Positions 1 to 6,488 are shown, counted from the first letter of the stretch. The stretch is 13,656 nucleotides of DNA from Candidatus Poribacteria bacterium (GCA_016215705.1 JACRIR010000022.1:1-13656), one strand, 5' to 3'. Notes: generated by a model not told the origin, from the sequence alone. Numbers and translations are program-made.

Positions 1-33
1 AAGAGATCAGAATATCTAAGAAAATCGCTCAAT

Positions 34-59
34 AAACCGTGGCGCTTTCGCAGCGGTTT
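34..59 (-). terminator. Hairpin downstream of the tRNA pair, possible terminator
   Basis: A six-base outer stem (AAACCG with CGGTTT) encloses a GCG/CGC inner stem and a four-base loop. Read on minus it lies 28 bases past the end of tRNA-Leu. The descending arm ends in UUU followed by AUU, so the U-tract is weak. A smaller GGTAG/CTACC stem at 65-82 lies between it and the tRNA. The terminator role is inferred from position and fold only. Confidence 0.35.
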
Positions 60-86
60 TCAATGGTAGCCAAAAGACTACCTTAG

Positions 87-172
87 TGCCGAGGGCCGGA
101 ATCGAACCGGCACGGGGGTTACCCCCCGAGGGATTTTAAGTCCCTTGCGTCTACCAATTCCGCCACCCCGGC
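87..172 (-). tRNA. tRNA-Leu (anticodon UAA)
   Basis: The reverse complement folds as a class II tRNA of 86 nt. The acceptor arms are GCCGGGG and CCTCGGC with one G-U pair, and the discriminator is A. The anticodon stem AGGGA/TCCCT carries the loop CTTAAAA, giving UAA, which reads UUA and UUG. A long variable arm (CGGGGGGTAACCCCCG) marks it as leucine-type. The T arm contains GGTTCGATTCC. CCA is not encoded; the bases after the discriminator are CTA. It lies downstream of tRNA-Cys on the same strand. The Cys then Leu(UAA) order also occurs in the E. coli glyW-cysT-leuZ operon. Confidence 0.97.
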
Positions 173-180
173 GAAGAATA

Positions 181-208
181 GGAAAAAGGGGAAAGGGCAA
201 AGGCGAAA
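181..208 (+). repeat. Heptamer array, GGNGAAA family
   Basis: Four exact 7-base units: GGAAAAA, GGGGAAA, GGGCAAA and GGCGAAA. The same unit and period recur at 306-333, 4301-4328, 5037-5057, 6348-6368 and 11003-11030. It lies in the spacer between the two tRNAs. Confidence 0.6.
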
Positions 209-305
209 GGGTCTAACAGATGTGAAGTTCCTTTGGCGCCTTTCATCCCGGATTTCGCCAATTCCAGCGGCAATGAGCGCCGCAAAGAATCAGGATTTGG
301 TCCCC

Positions 306-333
306 TTGCGCCCTGTTCCTTTCGTCTTGCTCC
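306..333 (-). repeat. Heptamer array, GGNGAAA family, inverted copy
   Basis: On minus the units read GGAGCAA, GACGAAA, GGAACAG and GGCGCAA, with a strict 7-base period. It is a degenerate member of the same family as 181-208 but in the opposite orientation, so the tRNA spacer carries two such arrays. Confidence 0.5.
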
Positions 334-388
334 TGTTACATTTAAGGAAATGGCGACCCTTCCGGGCCGCCACACCTGAATGCGCTTT

Positions 389-463
<75 letters not shown>

Positions 464-473
464 ATTCAAAGTA

Positions 474-502
474 ATTCTAGTCTCGAAACGCCGATTTGTC
501 AA
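474..502 (-). promoter_or_regulatory. Sigma70-type promoter of the tRNA unit
   Basis: On minus there is a perfect -35 TTGACA (497-502), a 17-base spacer and the -10 TAGAAT (474-479, 5 of 6). The predicted start near 467 leaves only about 4 bases before the mature tRNA-Cys 5' end. This is the best promoter in the window by consensus. Confidence 0.85.
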
Positions 503-531
503 GCGCCGTTAAAGCAGTCAAAAGGGCGACA

Positions 532-576
532 GAGAAAATAGGGGACACGATGCCGCATCGTGTCCCCTATTTTCTC
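532..576. repeat. Perfect 22-bp palindrome, GGGGACAC element copy 1
   Basis: Two 22-base arms pair without mismatch around the single base at 554. The core is GGGGACACGATGC with its complement, and the outer arms are GAGAAAATA and TATTTTCTC. A diverged second copy lies at 11570-11612. It sits between the tRNA promoter and the dmsB-like stop, so on minus its hairpin could also end dmsB transcription. The shape resembles REP-type hairpins mobilised by Y1 transposases; no such transposase is visible here. Confidence 0.85.
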
Positions 577-595
577 ACAACACAACTATGTCGCT

Positions 596-627
596 CTTTG
601 CGCCTCGGGCCTGCGGCCCTTTGCGGT
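596..627 (-). repeat. CGCAAAGG repeat with an internal palindrome
   Basis: On minus, two CGCAAAG units are separated by about 15 bases containing the palindrome GGGCC-GCA-GGCCC (607-619). A homologous copy with an altered centre lies at 6457-6488. At 3738-3753 the same octamers are directly adjacent, without the palindrome. Confidence 0.6.
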
Positions 628-677
628 TCAAAACGTCTTGAGAGTCGCCGAACACCCGCCGCAATGCGCCAAATGGT

Positions 678-1217
678 CTACTTCGACTTTACCACTAGCG
701 ACGCCGTTGTTTGCAGGCCGTCGGGAAGATGCGGGGCATTCAGGGTTGCGCCGGGTCTCAACGACAACTCCTTAAAAGCTCCGTAGTCGAGCGCGCGCAT
801 TGGGCAGGCGGCCACGCAGACCGGAGCTTCTTTGTTCGCGAGTCGGTCCGAACAGAAATTGCATTTCTCGGCCTTCGAGCCGTTGTCGCCCCGGAATTGA
901 ATCGCGCCGTACTGACAGGCGTCCTCGCAAGCGCGGCAGCCGCTGCATTTCTCCGGATCGATCAATACAATACCGTCGGATGGGCGTTTTGAGATAGCAT
1001 CCTCCGGGCACGCCTCGGCGCATGCTGGATTTGCGCAATGACAGCATGAAACCGACAAGTGACTCACTCTGACGTGGGGGAATTTGCCTTCTTCGTATGT
1101 GGACACCCGCCGCCAGTTCACAGTCTCGGCAGGCAGGTCGTGCCAGTCTTTGCAGGCGACAACGCATGTGTGACAGCCAGTGCATCGAGTCTGATCGAAA
1201 AAGAATGCGAGCTGCAT
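678..1217 (-). CDS. DmsB-like four-[4Fe-4S] ferredoxin subunit
   Basis: This 179-residue protein is the expected electron-transfer subunit of a DMSO-reductase-family molybdoenzyme. Sixteen cysteines form four clusters: C12/C15/C18/C22, C58/C61/C66/C70, C91/C94/C97/C101 and C119/C122/C134/C138. The third group, CSGCRACEDACQYGAI, is a classic ferredoxin motif. No signal peptide or membrane segment is seen, so it should be cytoplasmic unless carried by a partner. An AGGAGG lies three bases before the ATG, a short but workable spacing. It follows the dmsA-like gene on the same strand after 354 bases of repeats, an unusually large gap for tightly coupled subunits. The family (DmsB, PhsB, NrfC and relatives) is clear; the substrate is not. 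Confidence 0.93.
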   Translation of the reverse strand: MQLAFFFDQTRCTGCHTCVVACKDWHDLPAETVNWRRVSTYEEGKFPHVRVSHLSVSCCHCANPACAEACPEDAISKRPSDGIVLIDPEKCSGCRACEDACQYGAIQFRGDNGSKAEKCNFCSDRLANKEAPVCVAACPMRALDYGAFKELSLRPGATLNAPHLPDGLQTTASLVVKSK

Positions 1218-1235
1218 AATCCTCCTGAGAACGTC

Positions 1236-1270
1236 GGTTCACAGTTCAAGTTTTATGGTTCATGGTTGTA
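1236..1270 (+). repeat. RGTTYAY heptamer array, five units
   Basis: Five consecutive 7-base units start with GGTTCAC and AGTTCAA and end with GGTTCAT and GGTTGTA. The array is followed by a purine-rich tract. It lies about 20 bases upstream of the dmsB-like start codon, on the opposite strand orientation. Confidence 0.65.
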
Positions 1271-1310
1271 GGAAGAAAAGGGTTTCGGGTTCCTGACTAA
1301 ATCCCCCCTG

Positions 1311-1329
1311 CCCCCTTTGCGAAAGGGGG
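1311..1329. repeat. Palindrome CCCCCTTT-GCG-AAAGGGGG
   Basis: Eight perfect pairs close a three-base loop, preceded by AAATCCCCCCTG. From memory this form is widespread in intergenic DNA of unrelated bacteria; I could not check this. In a dmsA-dmsB transcript it would be the strongest hairpin between the genes, but no U-tract follows it on minus. Confidence 0.65.
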
Positions 1330-1356
1330 AGAACTCAAAGGCCTCCTTGAAATCCA

Positions 1357-1384
1357 GTAGGGGTGCATGACCGCACGTCCCTAC
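1357..1384. repeat. Hairpin GTAGGG...CCCTAC
   Basis: The outer stem GTAGGG/CCCTAC and the inner stem GTGC/GCAC are separated by a two-base bulge, with a six-base loop. It runs directly into the 29-base repeat at 1385. Confidence 0.55.
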
Positions 1385-1413
1385 GGAGATTCTTCGCTTC
1401 GCTCAGAATGACA
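1385..1413 (+). repeat. 29-base dispersed repeat, copy 1
   Basis: This stretch is identical over 29 bases to 13541-13569, at the other end of the window. The core is TTCGCTTCGCTCAGAATGAC. A diverged relative, including the GTCCCTAC that precedes this copy and the AATGACAAA that follows, lies at 9568-9600. Confidence 0.8.
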
Positions 1414-1515
1414 AACGGCTATTACCATTTGGGCAACACGCCGTGTAGGGTTGGCCACTCAGAATGACGTTGCGAATGATTCTTTTTCTCACTTCTTCCC
1501 TTTCCCTTTGTATCC

Positions 1516-1549
1516 TGAGGCTTCGGAAGTCCCGCGCTTCGCGGGATTT
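1516..1549 (-). repeat. 34-base repeat containing the CCGCG palindrome
   Basis: The reverse complement matches 4517-4550 at 32 of 34 positions. It contains TCCCGCG-CTT-CGCGGGA (1530-1546) beside CTTCGGAAG. It lies 23 bases past the dmsA-like stop codon. Confidence 0.75.
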
Positions 1550-1571
1550 CGCCTTTCGCCTCTTTTGCTGT

Positions 1572-3701
1572 CTAGGCCCTCGCAACCTGAACACGAGTTG
1601 AGTTATAGGGCGTTATGTCAATCGATGTATGAACGTCCGGGCAGACGGCGTTGGCGCAGCCCTTTGTTTCCACGCCGGTGGAATCGAACTCGAACTGCAT
1701 CCCTTGATCGATGTTGACTGTTCCCGGAACAATGCGTTCGGTCACGCGAGCGGGCAAGACGGTCGCGCCGATGCCGTTTGTGACTTTTACCATATCTCCA
1801 TTCTTTATGCCGCGCGGCCCGGCATCGGCCGAGTTGATCCAGATTTCCTGCGCCTCGGCTTCGCGGACCCACGGCAGATTGTAGAACATCGAGTTGCAGC
1901 TTTTCTTGCTGTGTGCGGTAATAAGCCGAAGCGGGAATCCGCCGTCGTCAGCTTCCTGGTTGGACGGAGGAACATACTTCGGAATCGGCGGGACATCGGG
2001 CTTTCCCATGTCGGCGATGGACTGCGAATAGATTTCCATTTTCCCGCTCGGCGTTCCAAACGGGTTGTTTTCGAAATCTTCGACCTGCTCTCTGAAAGCA
2101 ACGTGAGACCGCTCCAGTTTGTATTTGAGGAAACCACGCCGCTGGAATTCGTCCCAATCCGAAATATCGGCGCTGCCGGTCAGATATTTCAGCCATTCAT
2201 CCTCCGGAGTGTCATTATAGCTCTGGATGCCGAGGCGCTTCGCAATGTCGGCGCAGATGTCGATATCGTTTCTGCATTCGCCGTAGGGCTCGATCGCTTT
2301 TTCCGACCAGATTATGTAATGCCCGAAACACCACGGAGACATGACGTCGCTTCTCTCGAAGTGGGTGGTGGCGGGAAGAACAATGTCGGCATAGCGCGCG
2401 GTGGCGGTGAGAAAGTGGTCGTGCGCCACCATGAAATCGAGCATCTTAAGGGCGCGGTCCGCCTTGCGAACGTTGCCGAGTTGGTTCACGGTATTGCCCG
2501 CGACCGAATATACCATCTTGATATCTGAGGGGTATCCGCCCGTGCGTCCTTCGATTATCGCATCGGCCCACTTGTTGAAGTGGACGGATACGTTTTCCGG
2601 TGAGCCGCCGGCCGGAAAACTCATTACTTTGGTCTGGATCGGATAGCCGAAGATCGAGACGCCGGTGTCGCCGCCGGAAACGCCTACGTTACCGGTCATT
2701 GCGCACAGAGTCGCGGCGGCCCGATGGAACTGTTCGCCGTGATTCGTGCGACCCGGGCCGTGACCGACGGTTAGGGCAGCGGGTTTAGTCTTCGAATAGG
2801 CGTGAGCCAACTCCACTATGGTTTGGGCCGGCACTCCTGTTATCTGCTCAGCCCACTGCGGCGTTTTGGGCACGTCGTCTTCGCGGCCTGTCACGTATTC
2901 CTTAAACTTGTCGAATCCGAGGGTGTATTTATCAAGGAAATTCTTGTCGTAGAGCCCTTCTTCGATCATTACATATGCCATTGCGACGAGCATAGCGGTA
3001 TCGGTTCCGGGCCGAATGGGAATCCATTGGTCGGCAAACGTTGCGCCCGTGTCGGTATAGCGCGGGTCGACCGCCACAATGCGGGCGCCCTTCTCGCGGG
3101 CGAGAGCGAGATAGTAGCTCGAGTTCGTGCCCCACACCGAATCGGTCGGGTTCCATCCCCATATGATAATCATCTTTGAGTTGAGCAGGTCCTCGCGCTC
3201 GCTCGTGGTAAAGACAGTGCCGTATGTGTGCAATGCTGCAAACACACCGCCTTCATTCGAGACGATTGAATGGAGCATCGTCTGACCGCCGAACATATTG
3301 AGCAAGCGGTAGATGCAGCCTTTCCCGTGATAGGAACAAAGCATCGAGCCCGAATGCGAGATGTTCATGATTGCGGTCGGGCCATGCTTGTCGCGAATTT
3401 TCAGCATGTTTTCGGCGACCGCGTCAAGCGCCTCGTCCCAGCTTATCTGTTCGAATTTTCCCGAGCCCCTCTCCCCCACTCTCTTGAGCGGATGCTTCAA
3501 CCGGTCAGGATGATACAGCCGCTGACGATATGCGCGCCCTTTCAGGCATGCGCGTAGTTGGGCGACTCCGGGGTTGTCGGGCAGCGATTCATCGGTTGTT
3601 ATCCGCTTGACGACGCCGTCCTCGACATGTGCGATCAACAGACAACTGCCGCCGCAGTCATGCGGGCAGCCAACTGGAACTTTTTTCAAATTATCGGTCA
3701 C
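1572..3701 (-). CDS. DMSO-reductase-family molybdopterin oxidoreductase, DmsA-like
   Basis: This 709-residue protein is the catalytic subunit of a molybdopterin enzyme of the DMSO reductase superfamily. C12, C16, C20 and C52 form the N-terminal [4Fe-4S] site, followed by KGRAYRQRLYHPDRLKHPLKR. The DPRYTDTGATFADQWIPIRP stretch (212-231) is typical of DmsA and relatives. A C-terminal beta-domain (about 590-705) carries the dinucleotide-binding segment around LITAHSKKSCNSMFYN. By my remembered alignment to Rhodobacter DMSO reductase, Ser148 would be the molybdenum ligand. The start is GTG (3699-3701), with AAGGAG nine bases upstream. An in-frame TGA two codons before it rules out a longer N-terminus, so there is no Tat signal, unlike E. 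coli DmsA. The dmsB-like gene follows; no dmsC or chaperone gene is present. The substrate cannot be assigned. Confidence 0.93.
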   Translation of the reverse strand: MTDNLKKVPVGCPHDCGGSCLLIAHVEDGVVKRITTDESLPDNPGVAQLRACLKGRAYRQRLYHPDRLKHPLKRVGERGSGKFEQISWDEALDAVAENMLKIRDKHGPTAIMNISHSGSMLCSYHGKGCIYRLLNMFGGQTMLHSIVSNEGGVFAALHTYGTVFTTSEREDLLNSKMIIIWGWNPTDSVWGTNSSYYLALAREKGARIVAVDPRYTDTGATFADQWIPIRPGTDTAMLVAMAYVMIEEGLYDKNFLDKYTLGFDKFKEYVTGREDDVPKTPQWAEQITGVPAQTIVELAHAYSKTKPAALTVGHGPGRTNHGEQFHRAAATLCAMTGNVGVSGGDTGVSIFGYPIQTKVMSFPAGGSPENVSVHFNKWADAIIEGRTGGYPSDIKMVYSVAGNTVNQLGNVRKADRALKMLDFMVAHDHFLTATARYADIVLPATTHFERSDVMSPWCFGHYIIWSEKAIEPYGECRNDIDICADIAKRLGIQSYNDTPEDEWLKYLTGSADISDWDEFQRRGFLKYKLERSHVAFREQVEDFENNPFGTPSGKMEIYSQSIADMGKPDVPPIPKYVPPSNQEADDGGFPLRLITAHSKKSCNSMFYNLPWVREAEAQEIWINSADAGPRGIKNGDMVKVTNGIGATVLPARVTERIVPGTVNIDQGMQFEFDSTGVETKGCANAVCPDVHTSIDITPYNSTRVQVARA

Positions 3702-3737
3702 GCTTCATTTCTCCTTCACTAAGACGTCTTTTCTCAC

Positions 3738-3753
3738 CGCAAAGGCGCAAAGG
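3738..3753 (+). repeat. CGCAAAGG octamer pair, without the palindrome
   Basis: Two identical octamers CGCAAAGG are directly adjacent, preceded by TTCTCAC. This matches the flanks of 596-627 and 6457-6488 but lacks the 15-base centre, so it looks like the form without the inserted palindrome. Confidence 0.6.
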
Positions 3754-3786
3754 ACAAACTCACAACCCCAAAAAGAAAATTCGGAT

Positions 3787-3832
3787 CACGAATGTCACGA
3801 ATCGCGCAAGGCGCGAGACAAATTACACGAAT
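3787..3832 (+). repeat. CACGAATGT nonamer repeat with internal GC palindrome
   Basis: Two CACGAAT units 9 bases apart are followed by the palindrome CGCGC-AAG-GCGCG (3803-3815) and then further ACAAATTAC/ACGAAT units. Its layout resembles the region near 9441-9501, where a different GC palindrome lies between similar units. Confidence 0.6.
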
Positions 3833-3904
3833 AAAAATCCTCTTCCTTATTTGTCATTCCCGCGAAGCCTGTCCTCGACTCCGATCGGGGAGCGGGAATC
3901 CATG

Positions 3905-3940
3905 CCCAGTAGAGCCTTCTCTTTCCACCATTCTACTGGG
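3905..3940. repeat. Hairpin CCCAGTAGA/TCTACTGGG
   Basis: Nine perfect pairs enclose an 18-base loop and are followed on plus by TGGTTTTTGT. The shape would allow a terminator on plus, but no plus-strand gene ends just before it. A diverged ATTCCCGC...GCGGGAAT inverted repeat lies immediately upstream (about 3856-3900). Confidence 0.5.
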
Positions 3941-3974
3941 TGGTTTTTGTGGTGTCAACCGCGCCTAGGAAAAC

Positions 3975-4009
3975 GGTTCACGGTTTACGGTCTACAGTTC
4001 ACGGTTGAT
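3975..4009 (+). repeat. RGTTYAY heptamer array, five units
   Basis: Five 7-base units from GGTTCAC to GGTTGAT, keeping exact period. Units differ from each other mostly by transitions. A purine-rich tract follows. Confidence 0.7.
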
Positions 4010-4043
4010 AAGGATAAGAAAGTCAGGCGCTCCTAAGAAAGTC

Positions 4044-4078
4044 GGTTCGCAGTACATAGTTTATGGTTCATGGTTGAA
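4044..4078 (+). repeat. RGTTYAY heptamer array, five units
   Basis: Five 7-base units start with GGTTCGC and end GGTTCAT, GGTTGAA. It begins only 34 bases after the previous array and is followed by an A/G-rich tract. Confidence 0.7.
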
Positions 4079-4095
4079 AGAAACAAAAGAAGCGA

Positions 4096-4123
4096 GGTTG
4101 AAGGTCGAGAGTCCAAGGTCCGG
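4096..4123 (+). repeat. Heptamer array GGTYNAN, four units
   Basis: Units GGTTGAA, GGTCGAG, AGTCCAA and GGTCCGG keep a 7-base period. The related GGTCAAA, AGTCGAA, GGTCATA series at 11068-11088 looks like the same variant. It may be a subfamily of RGTTYAY. Confidence 0.5.
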
Positions 4124-4135
4124 GAAAAGAGGCAA

Positions 4136-4152
4136 TCCCGCGAAACGCGGGA
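4136..4152. repeat. Palindrome TCCCGCG-AAA-CGCGGGA
   Basis: Seven perfect GC-rich pairs close a three-base loop. Identical palindrome at 9454-9470; loop variants at 1530-1546 (CTT) and 4520-4536 (AGG). Confidence 0.75.
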
Positions 4153-4249
4153 CGAATTGTACGGATGCATCCATCCAGAATTGGGAAAGGAGAGGCGAAT
4201 CGCCTCGCATTTTTCGGTTTTCCTTTGTAACTCCTTGCCCGACAAGAAT

Positions 4250-4278
4250 ATGACACAAATGACGCAAGTATGACGCAA
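4250..4278 (+). repeat. ATGACRCAA nonamer units
   Basis: Three ATGACRCAA units; the first two are contiguous and the third follows after two bases. The same unit gives a clean triplet at 4406-4432. Confidence 0.55.
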
Positions 4279-4300
4279 AGCCCGGATGAAGCCGGGGCAG

Positions 4301-4328
4301 GCGAAAGGAGCAAGGAGCAAGGCGAAGA
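4301..4328 (+). repeat. Heptamer array, GGNGAAA family
   Basis: Four 7-base units: GCGAAAG, GAGCAAG, GAGCAAG, GCGAAGA. Same family as 181-208 in a shifted register. Confidence 0.6.
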
Positions 4329-4405
4329 GGCATTTGGAAGCTAAATATTGATAATGATTTCTGAAGACAAAATACGCATGGTTTGGAGCGGTTCCTGGAA
4401 GAAAT

Positions 4406-4432
4406 ATGACGCAAATGACACAAATGACACAA
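4406..4432 (+). repeat. ATGACRCAA nonamer array, three units
   Basis: Three contiguous 9-base units, ATGACGCAA once and ATGACACAA twice. Because 9 is a multiple of 3, its minus strand reads as repeated CVI residues, which explains the spurious open frames there. Confidence 0.7.
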
Positions 4433-4481
4433 GAAAACGTGTTTCGTTTCATAAATTATTGGACTGTGATGGTCCAGTATC

Positions 4482-4502
4482 GGATTGCGGATTGCGGATT
4501 GA
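4482..4502 (+). repeat. GGATTGC heptamer array, three units
   Basis: GGATTGC twice and GGATTGA once, followed by an A/G-rich tract. Relatives at 6515-6535 (inverted) and 13634-13647. Confidence 0.7.
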
Positions 4503-4516
4503 AAGAAAAAACAAGG

Positions 4517-4550
4517 GAATCCCGCGAGGCGCGGGACTTCGGAAGCCTCA
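4517..4550 (+). repeat. 34-base repeat containing the CCGCG palindrome
   Basis: This is the inverted partner of 1516-1549, identical at 32 of 34 positions. It contains TCCCGCG-AGG-CGCGGGA (4520-4536) and CTTCGGAAG. Two decamer units, CGCCGATAAA and CGCGAATGAA, follow at 4555-4574. Confidence 0.75.
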
Positions 4551-4792
4551 GCCACGCCGATAAACGCGAATGAAGAAACTGGAACATGAACAGAGCGGGT
4601 CATGACGGGTGATGCGAATTTAATCTTTTCCATTTGGCTCCTCTTGGTTGACGGAAGACTCGAAACTCGGGCTCTGAAACCCTGCGTAGCACGCGCGGCA
4701 TCCCGGGATCCATAATCTACAATATAGTTTACGGTTAGCTGGAAGGGCGGTCAAGGGCTTTTTTGTTAACGAATAGGGCGAAAGGCGGAAGA

Positions 4793-4827
4793 AGTTCACG
4801 GTTCACGGTTTATGGTTCGCAGTCAGC
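4793..4827 (+). repeat. RGTTYAY heptamer array, five units
   Basis: AGTTCAC, GGTTCAC, GGTTTAT and GGTTCGC are well formed; the fifth unit, AGTCAGC, is degenerate. Two further units resembling GGTTTAG follow at about 4834-4847. Confidence 0.65.
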
Positions 4828-4893
4828 AGCGACCGGTTTAGGGTTTATGACTGAGAATCACAGGTCCAGCACGGACATGGGAGGCTTACACCG

Positions 4894-4925
4894 GGTGAAA
4901 AGGGGAAACGGTTAAACGGGAGAAT
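4894..4925 (+). repeat. Octamer array, four units
   Basis: GGTGAAAA, GGGGAAAC, GGTTAAAC and GGGAGAAT keep an 8-base period. Composition resembles the GGNGAAA heptamers with one added base per unit. Confidence 0.45.
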
Positions 4926-5036
4926 AAAAGAAACAGCTATTAAGACGGAGGGCACGATTTCTGTTGTGAGTGCCGAAACGAGAATCAGATGTAGTATAGC
5001 ATATGCCTACATTTAGCCCGCGTTCATCGCTCACGT

Positions 5037-5057
5037 GGCGAAAGGCGCAACCAGCAA
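5037..5057 (+). repeat. Short GGNGAAA-type heptamer array
   Basis: GGCGAAA, GGCGCAA, CCAGCAA: three units, the last degenerate. Confidence 0.4.
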
Positions 5058-5160
5058 AAACGGAATGAAGGGACAGGACTCAGATGTTAACATGATTGGG
5101 AAAAACGATTCTGTAAATCTTATCCAAAAAGGGAAACGAAGGGAGAAGGCAGAAGCGGAG

Positions 5161-5205
5161 ATGGACAGAATGGACGGTATGGACGGCATGGACAAGATGG
5201 AACAG
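5161..5205 (+). repeat. ATGGACRRN nonamer array, five units
   Basis: Five contiguous 9-base units each begin ATGGA, for example ATGGACGGT and ATGGACGGC. A 64-residue open frame across it reads MDRMDGMDGMDKME, which is a translation of the repeat rather than a recognisable protein. Confidence 0.75.
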
Positions 5206-5454
5206 AAGAATCTTGTGAATGTTGTCTGAGATGAAAGACTCATCTATGAACAAGATTTCCTCGCAATTCCGATTCCTCGAGCCGGAGATCATCCGCCTCG
5301 AGTTTGCGGCCGCAGCAAGAGCACGCCATCAGGGGAGTTGTGGACTGTCGCTCTTTCGATGATTCCATTATGTTATTATGGACAAGAGGGAAGTCCCATA
5401 ATGCAACCCAAACAACAGGCGTCAATCAGAGAATCGGAAAGGAGCGCAAAGCCA

Positions 5455-6288
5455 ATGGAATTTGAAAAACTGATCTACAAAGAAACGGAGAAGACAGCTT
5501 GGATTACGCTGAATCGGCCGAAAGCTTTCAACGCGCTCAGCATGCAGTTGTCCGACGAGTTCCTGGCGGCCATCGAGTGTGTGCGGCAATCAATGAAGCT
5601 CAAGTTTCTCGTGATAAGCGGGGCCGGAGGCAACTTCAGCGTCGGTGACGATATTACGGAGATGCAGTCATGGGGAAACGCCAACGGCGTGATGCGCCGA
5701 GTGCGGTATTACCAAAACATGGCCAATCAGCTTGAGGAGTTGGACAAGATAACCATTGCGGCAGTTGACGGATACGCCGTCGGTGGTGGTCTGGAGATAA
5801 CGATGGCGTGCGATTTTGTCGTCGCCACGGAGCGCTCGAAATGGGGCATGCCGGAGGTCGACGTCGGAATTACGCCGGGTTGGGGTGGCACTACTCGCAT
5901 GGCTCGCCTGATAGGGAGGCGCCGCACAAAAGAGATCAATCTGTTGGGCGCGATCCATTCCGCCCGTCGCGCCGTGGAGTGGAATCTTTGGAATCGAGTG
6001 GCGCCGGACGACCAACTCCAAATGGAAGTGGATATGCTCCTCGCTGTGCTCGAGTCCAAGAACCAGCAGGGTCTGCGACAACTGAAATACATAATCAACC
6101 GAGGTGTCGAGTGTGACCTCTATACGGCCCAAGGCTTCGAGGCTTTGTCCGGGGCGCTCACTGCCGCCGTGAACGGCGCGTGGGAGGTCCCGGACGCGGA
6201 CAAGGGACAAGGTGTGAGAGCTTTCGTCGAGAAGAACGACCTCTGGCATAAGCGCCGAGGCTTGGCAACGAACTTCTGGACGGATTAG
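5455..6288 (+). CDS. Enoyl-CoA hydratase/isomerase (crotonase) family protein
   Basis: This 277-residue protein is a crotonase-fold enzyme, expected to hydrate an enoyl-CoA in fatty-acid or aromatic-acid degradation in the cytoplasm. NRPKAFNALS (20-29) is the family N-terminal motif. The oxyanion-hole segments are near GAGGNFSVGDD (56-66) and VDGYAVGGGLE (104-114). Both glutamates of true hydratases are present, E114 in GGGLE and E134 in WGMPE. PGWGGTTRMARLIG (141-154) matches the family PGxGGTQRL region. I chose the ATG at 5455 because AAGGAG lies ten bases upstream and family homology starts there. The frame is open to 5338, but that extra stretch looks unlike protein and lacks a ribosome site. 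A bulged hairpin (5376-5401) lies in the leader. The gene stands alone, so the substrate is unknown. Confidence 0.93.
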   Translation: MEFEKLIYKETEKTAWITLNRPKAFNALSMQLSDEFLAAIECVRQSMKLKFLVISGAGGNFSVGDDITEMQSWGNANGVMRRVRYYQNMANQLEELDKITIAAVDGYAVGGGLEITMACDFVVATERSKWGMPEVDVGITPGWGGTTRMARLIGRRRTKEINLLGAIHSARRAVEWNLWNRVAPDDQLQMEVDMLLAVLESKNQQGLRQLKYIINRGVECDLYTAQGFEALSGALTAAVNGAWEVPDADKGQGVRAFVEKNDLWHKRRGLATNFWTD

Positions 6289-6347
6289 TCAATAATCCGG
6301 AGTCGCGTGTCGCTTTTCCTCCAGTGTTGCGTCTGCGGACACGCGAG

Positions 6348-6368
6348 GCGAAAGGAGCAAGGCGAAAG
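6348..6368 (+). repeat. GGNGAAA-family heptamer array
   Basis: GCGAAAG, GAGCAAG, GCGAAAG: three exact 7-base units, the same words as in 4301-4328. Confidence 0.6.
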
Positions 6369-6456
6369 GGAAAATCTCACCACCAAGGAAGAGCACGGGG
6401 AAGAGCCATTCCTGCCAAGCAAATCCCCTGTTCGCCGTCGATTCTCTCTTTGCCGC

Positions 6457-6488
6457 CTTTGCGCCTCGGGTTTGCGACGCTTTGCGGT
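6457..6488 (-). repeat. CGCAAAGG repeat with altered centre
   Basis: This is homologous to 596-627: both carry CTTTGCGCCTCGGG then CTTTGCGGT. The central palindrome is decayed here (GGGTTTGCGACGC instead of GGGCCTGCGGCCC). Confidence 0.6.

Larger units (their letters stand above)
1218..1571. other. Intergenic repeat mosaic between the dmsA-like and dmsB-like genes
   Basis: No gene is supported here. The stretch holds, in order, a heptamer array (1236-1270), a CCCCCTTT palindrome (1311-1329), a GTAGGG hairpin (1357-1384), a copy of the 29-base repeat (1385-1413) and a CCGCG palindrome inside a larger repeat (1516-1549). If dmsA and dmsB share a transcript, all of these are transcribed and several would form strong hairpins between the two cistrons. 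Short frames here are low-complexity translations of the repeats. Confidence 0.7.
3702..5454. other. Gene-free repeat island, 1.75 kb
   Basis: No convincing coding or structural RNA gene is seen. Open frames here have low complexity (for example CVICVICVIF, or MDRMDGMDGMDKM) and are translations of short-period repeats. The island holds at least sixteen short arrays or palindromes, listed separately. Stretches near 4580-4720 and 4930-5035 show nothing I recognise. The last 250 bases form the upstream region of the enoyl-CoA hydratase gene. Confidence 0.75.

Noticed and set aside
1629-2528. A 299-residue open frame on plus, opposite the dmsA-like gene
   Set aside because: It lies wholly antisense to a clearly conserved molybdoenzyme gene, and its protein shows no recognisable motif; long antisense frames are common in such composition.
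4033-4633. Overlapping minus-strand frames of 139 and 190 residues in the repeat island
   Set aside because: They contain CVICVICVIF and similar runs that are translations of the ATGACRCAA nonamers and other repeats; there is no plausible protein.
4861-5010. Possible small RNA gene (SRP RNA or RNase P type)
   Set aside because: I looked for conserved motifs of both and found none, and no promoter or terminator frames the stretch convincingly.
5035-5229. A 64-residue plus-strand frame with MDRMDGMDGMDKM
   Set aside because: It is generated by the 9-base tandem array at 5161-5205 and lacks a ribosome site.
5240-5425. A minus-strand 61-residue frame containing CSCCGRKLEADD, like a zinc-ribbon fragment
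   Set aside because: Only one cysteine cluster, no partner pair and no ribosome site; too short to call a gene remnant.
3702-5454. Possible CRISPR array in the repeat-rich island
   Set aside because: Repeats are 7-10 base tandem units without regular 20-50 base unique spacers, and no cas gene is present.
5338-5454. N-terminal extension of the enoyl-CoA hydratase to the first in-frame ATG
   Set aside because: The added 39 residues lack family similarity and a ribosome site, whereas 5455 has AAGGAG at good spacing and matches the family start.
5668-6249. A 193-residue antisense frame opposite the enoyl-CoA hydratase gene
   Set aside because: The plus-strand gene has all family motifs; the antisense protein has none.
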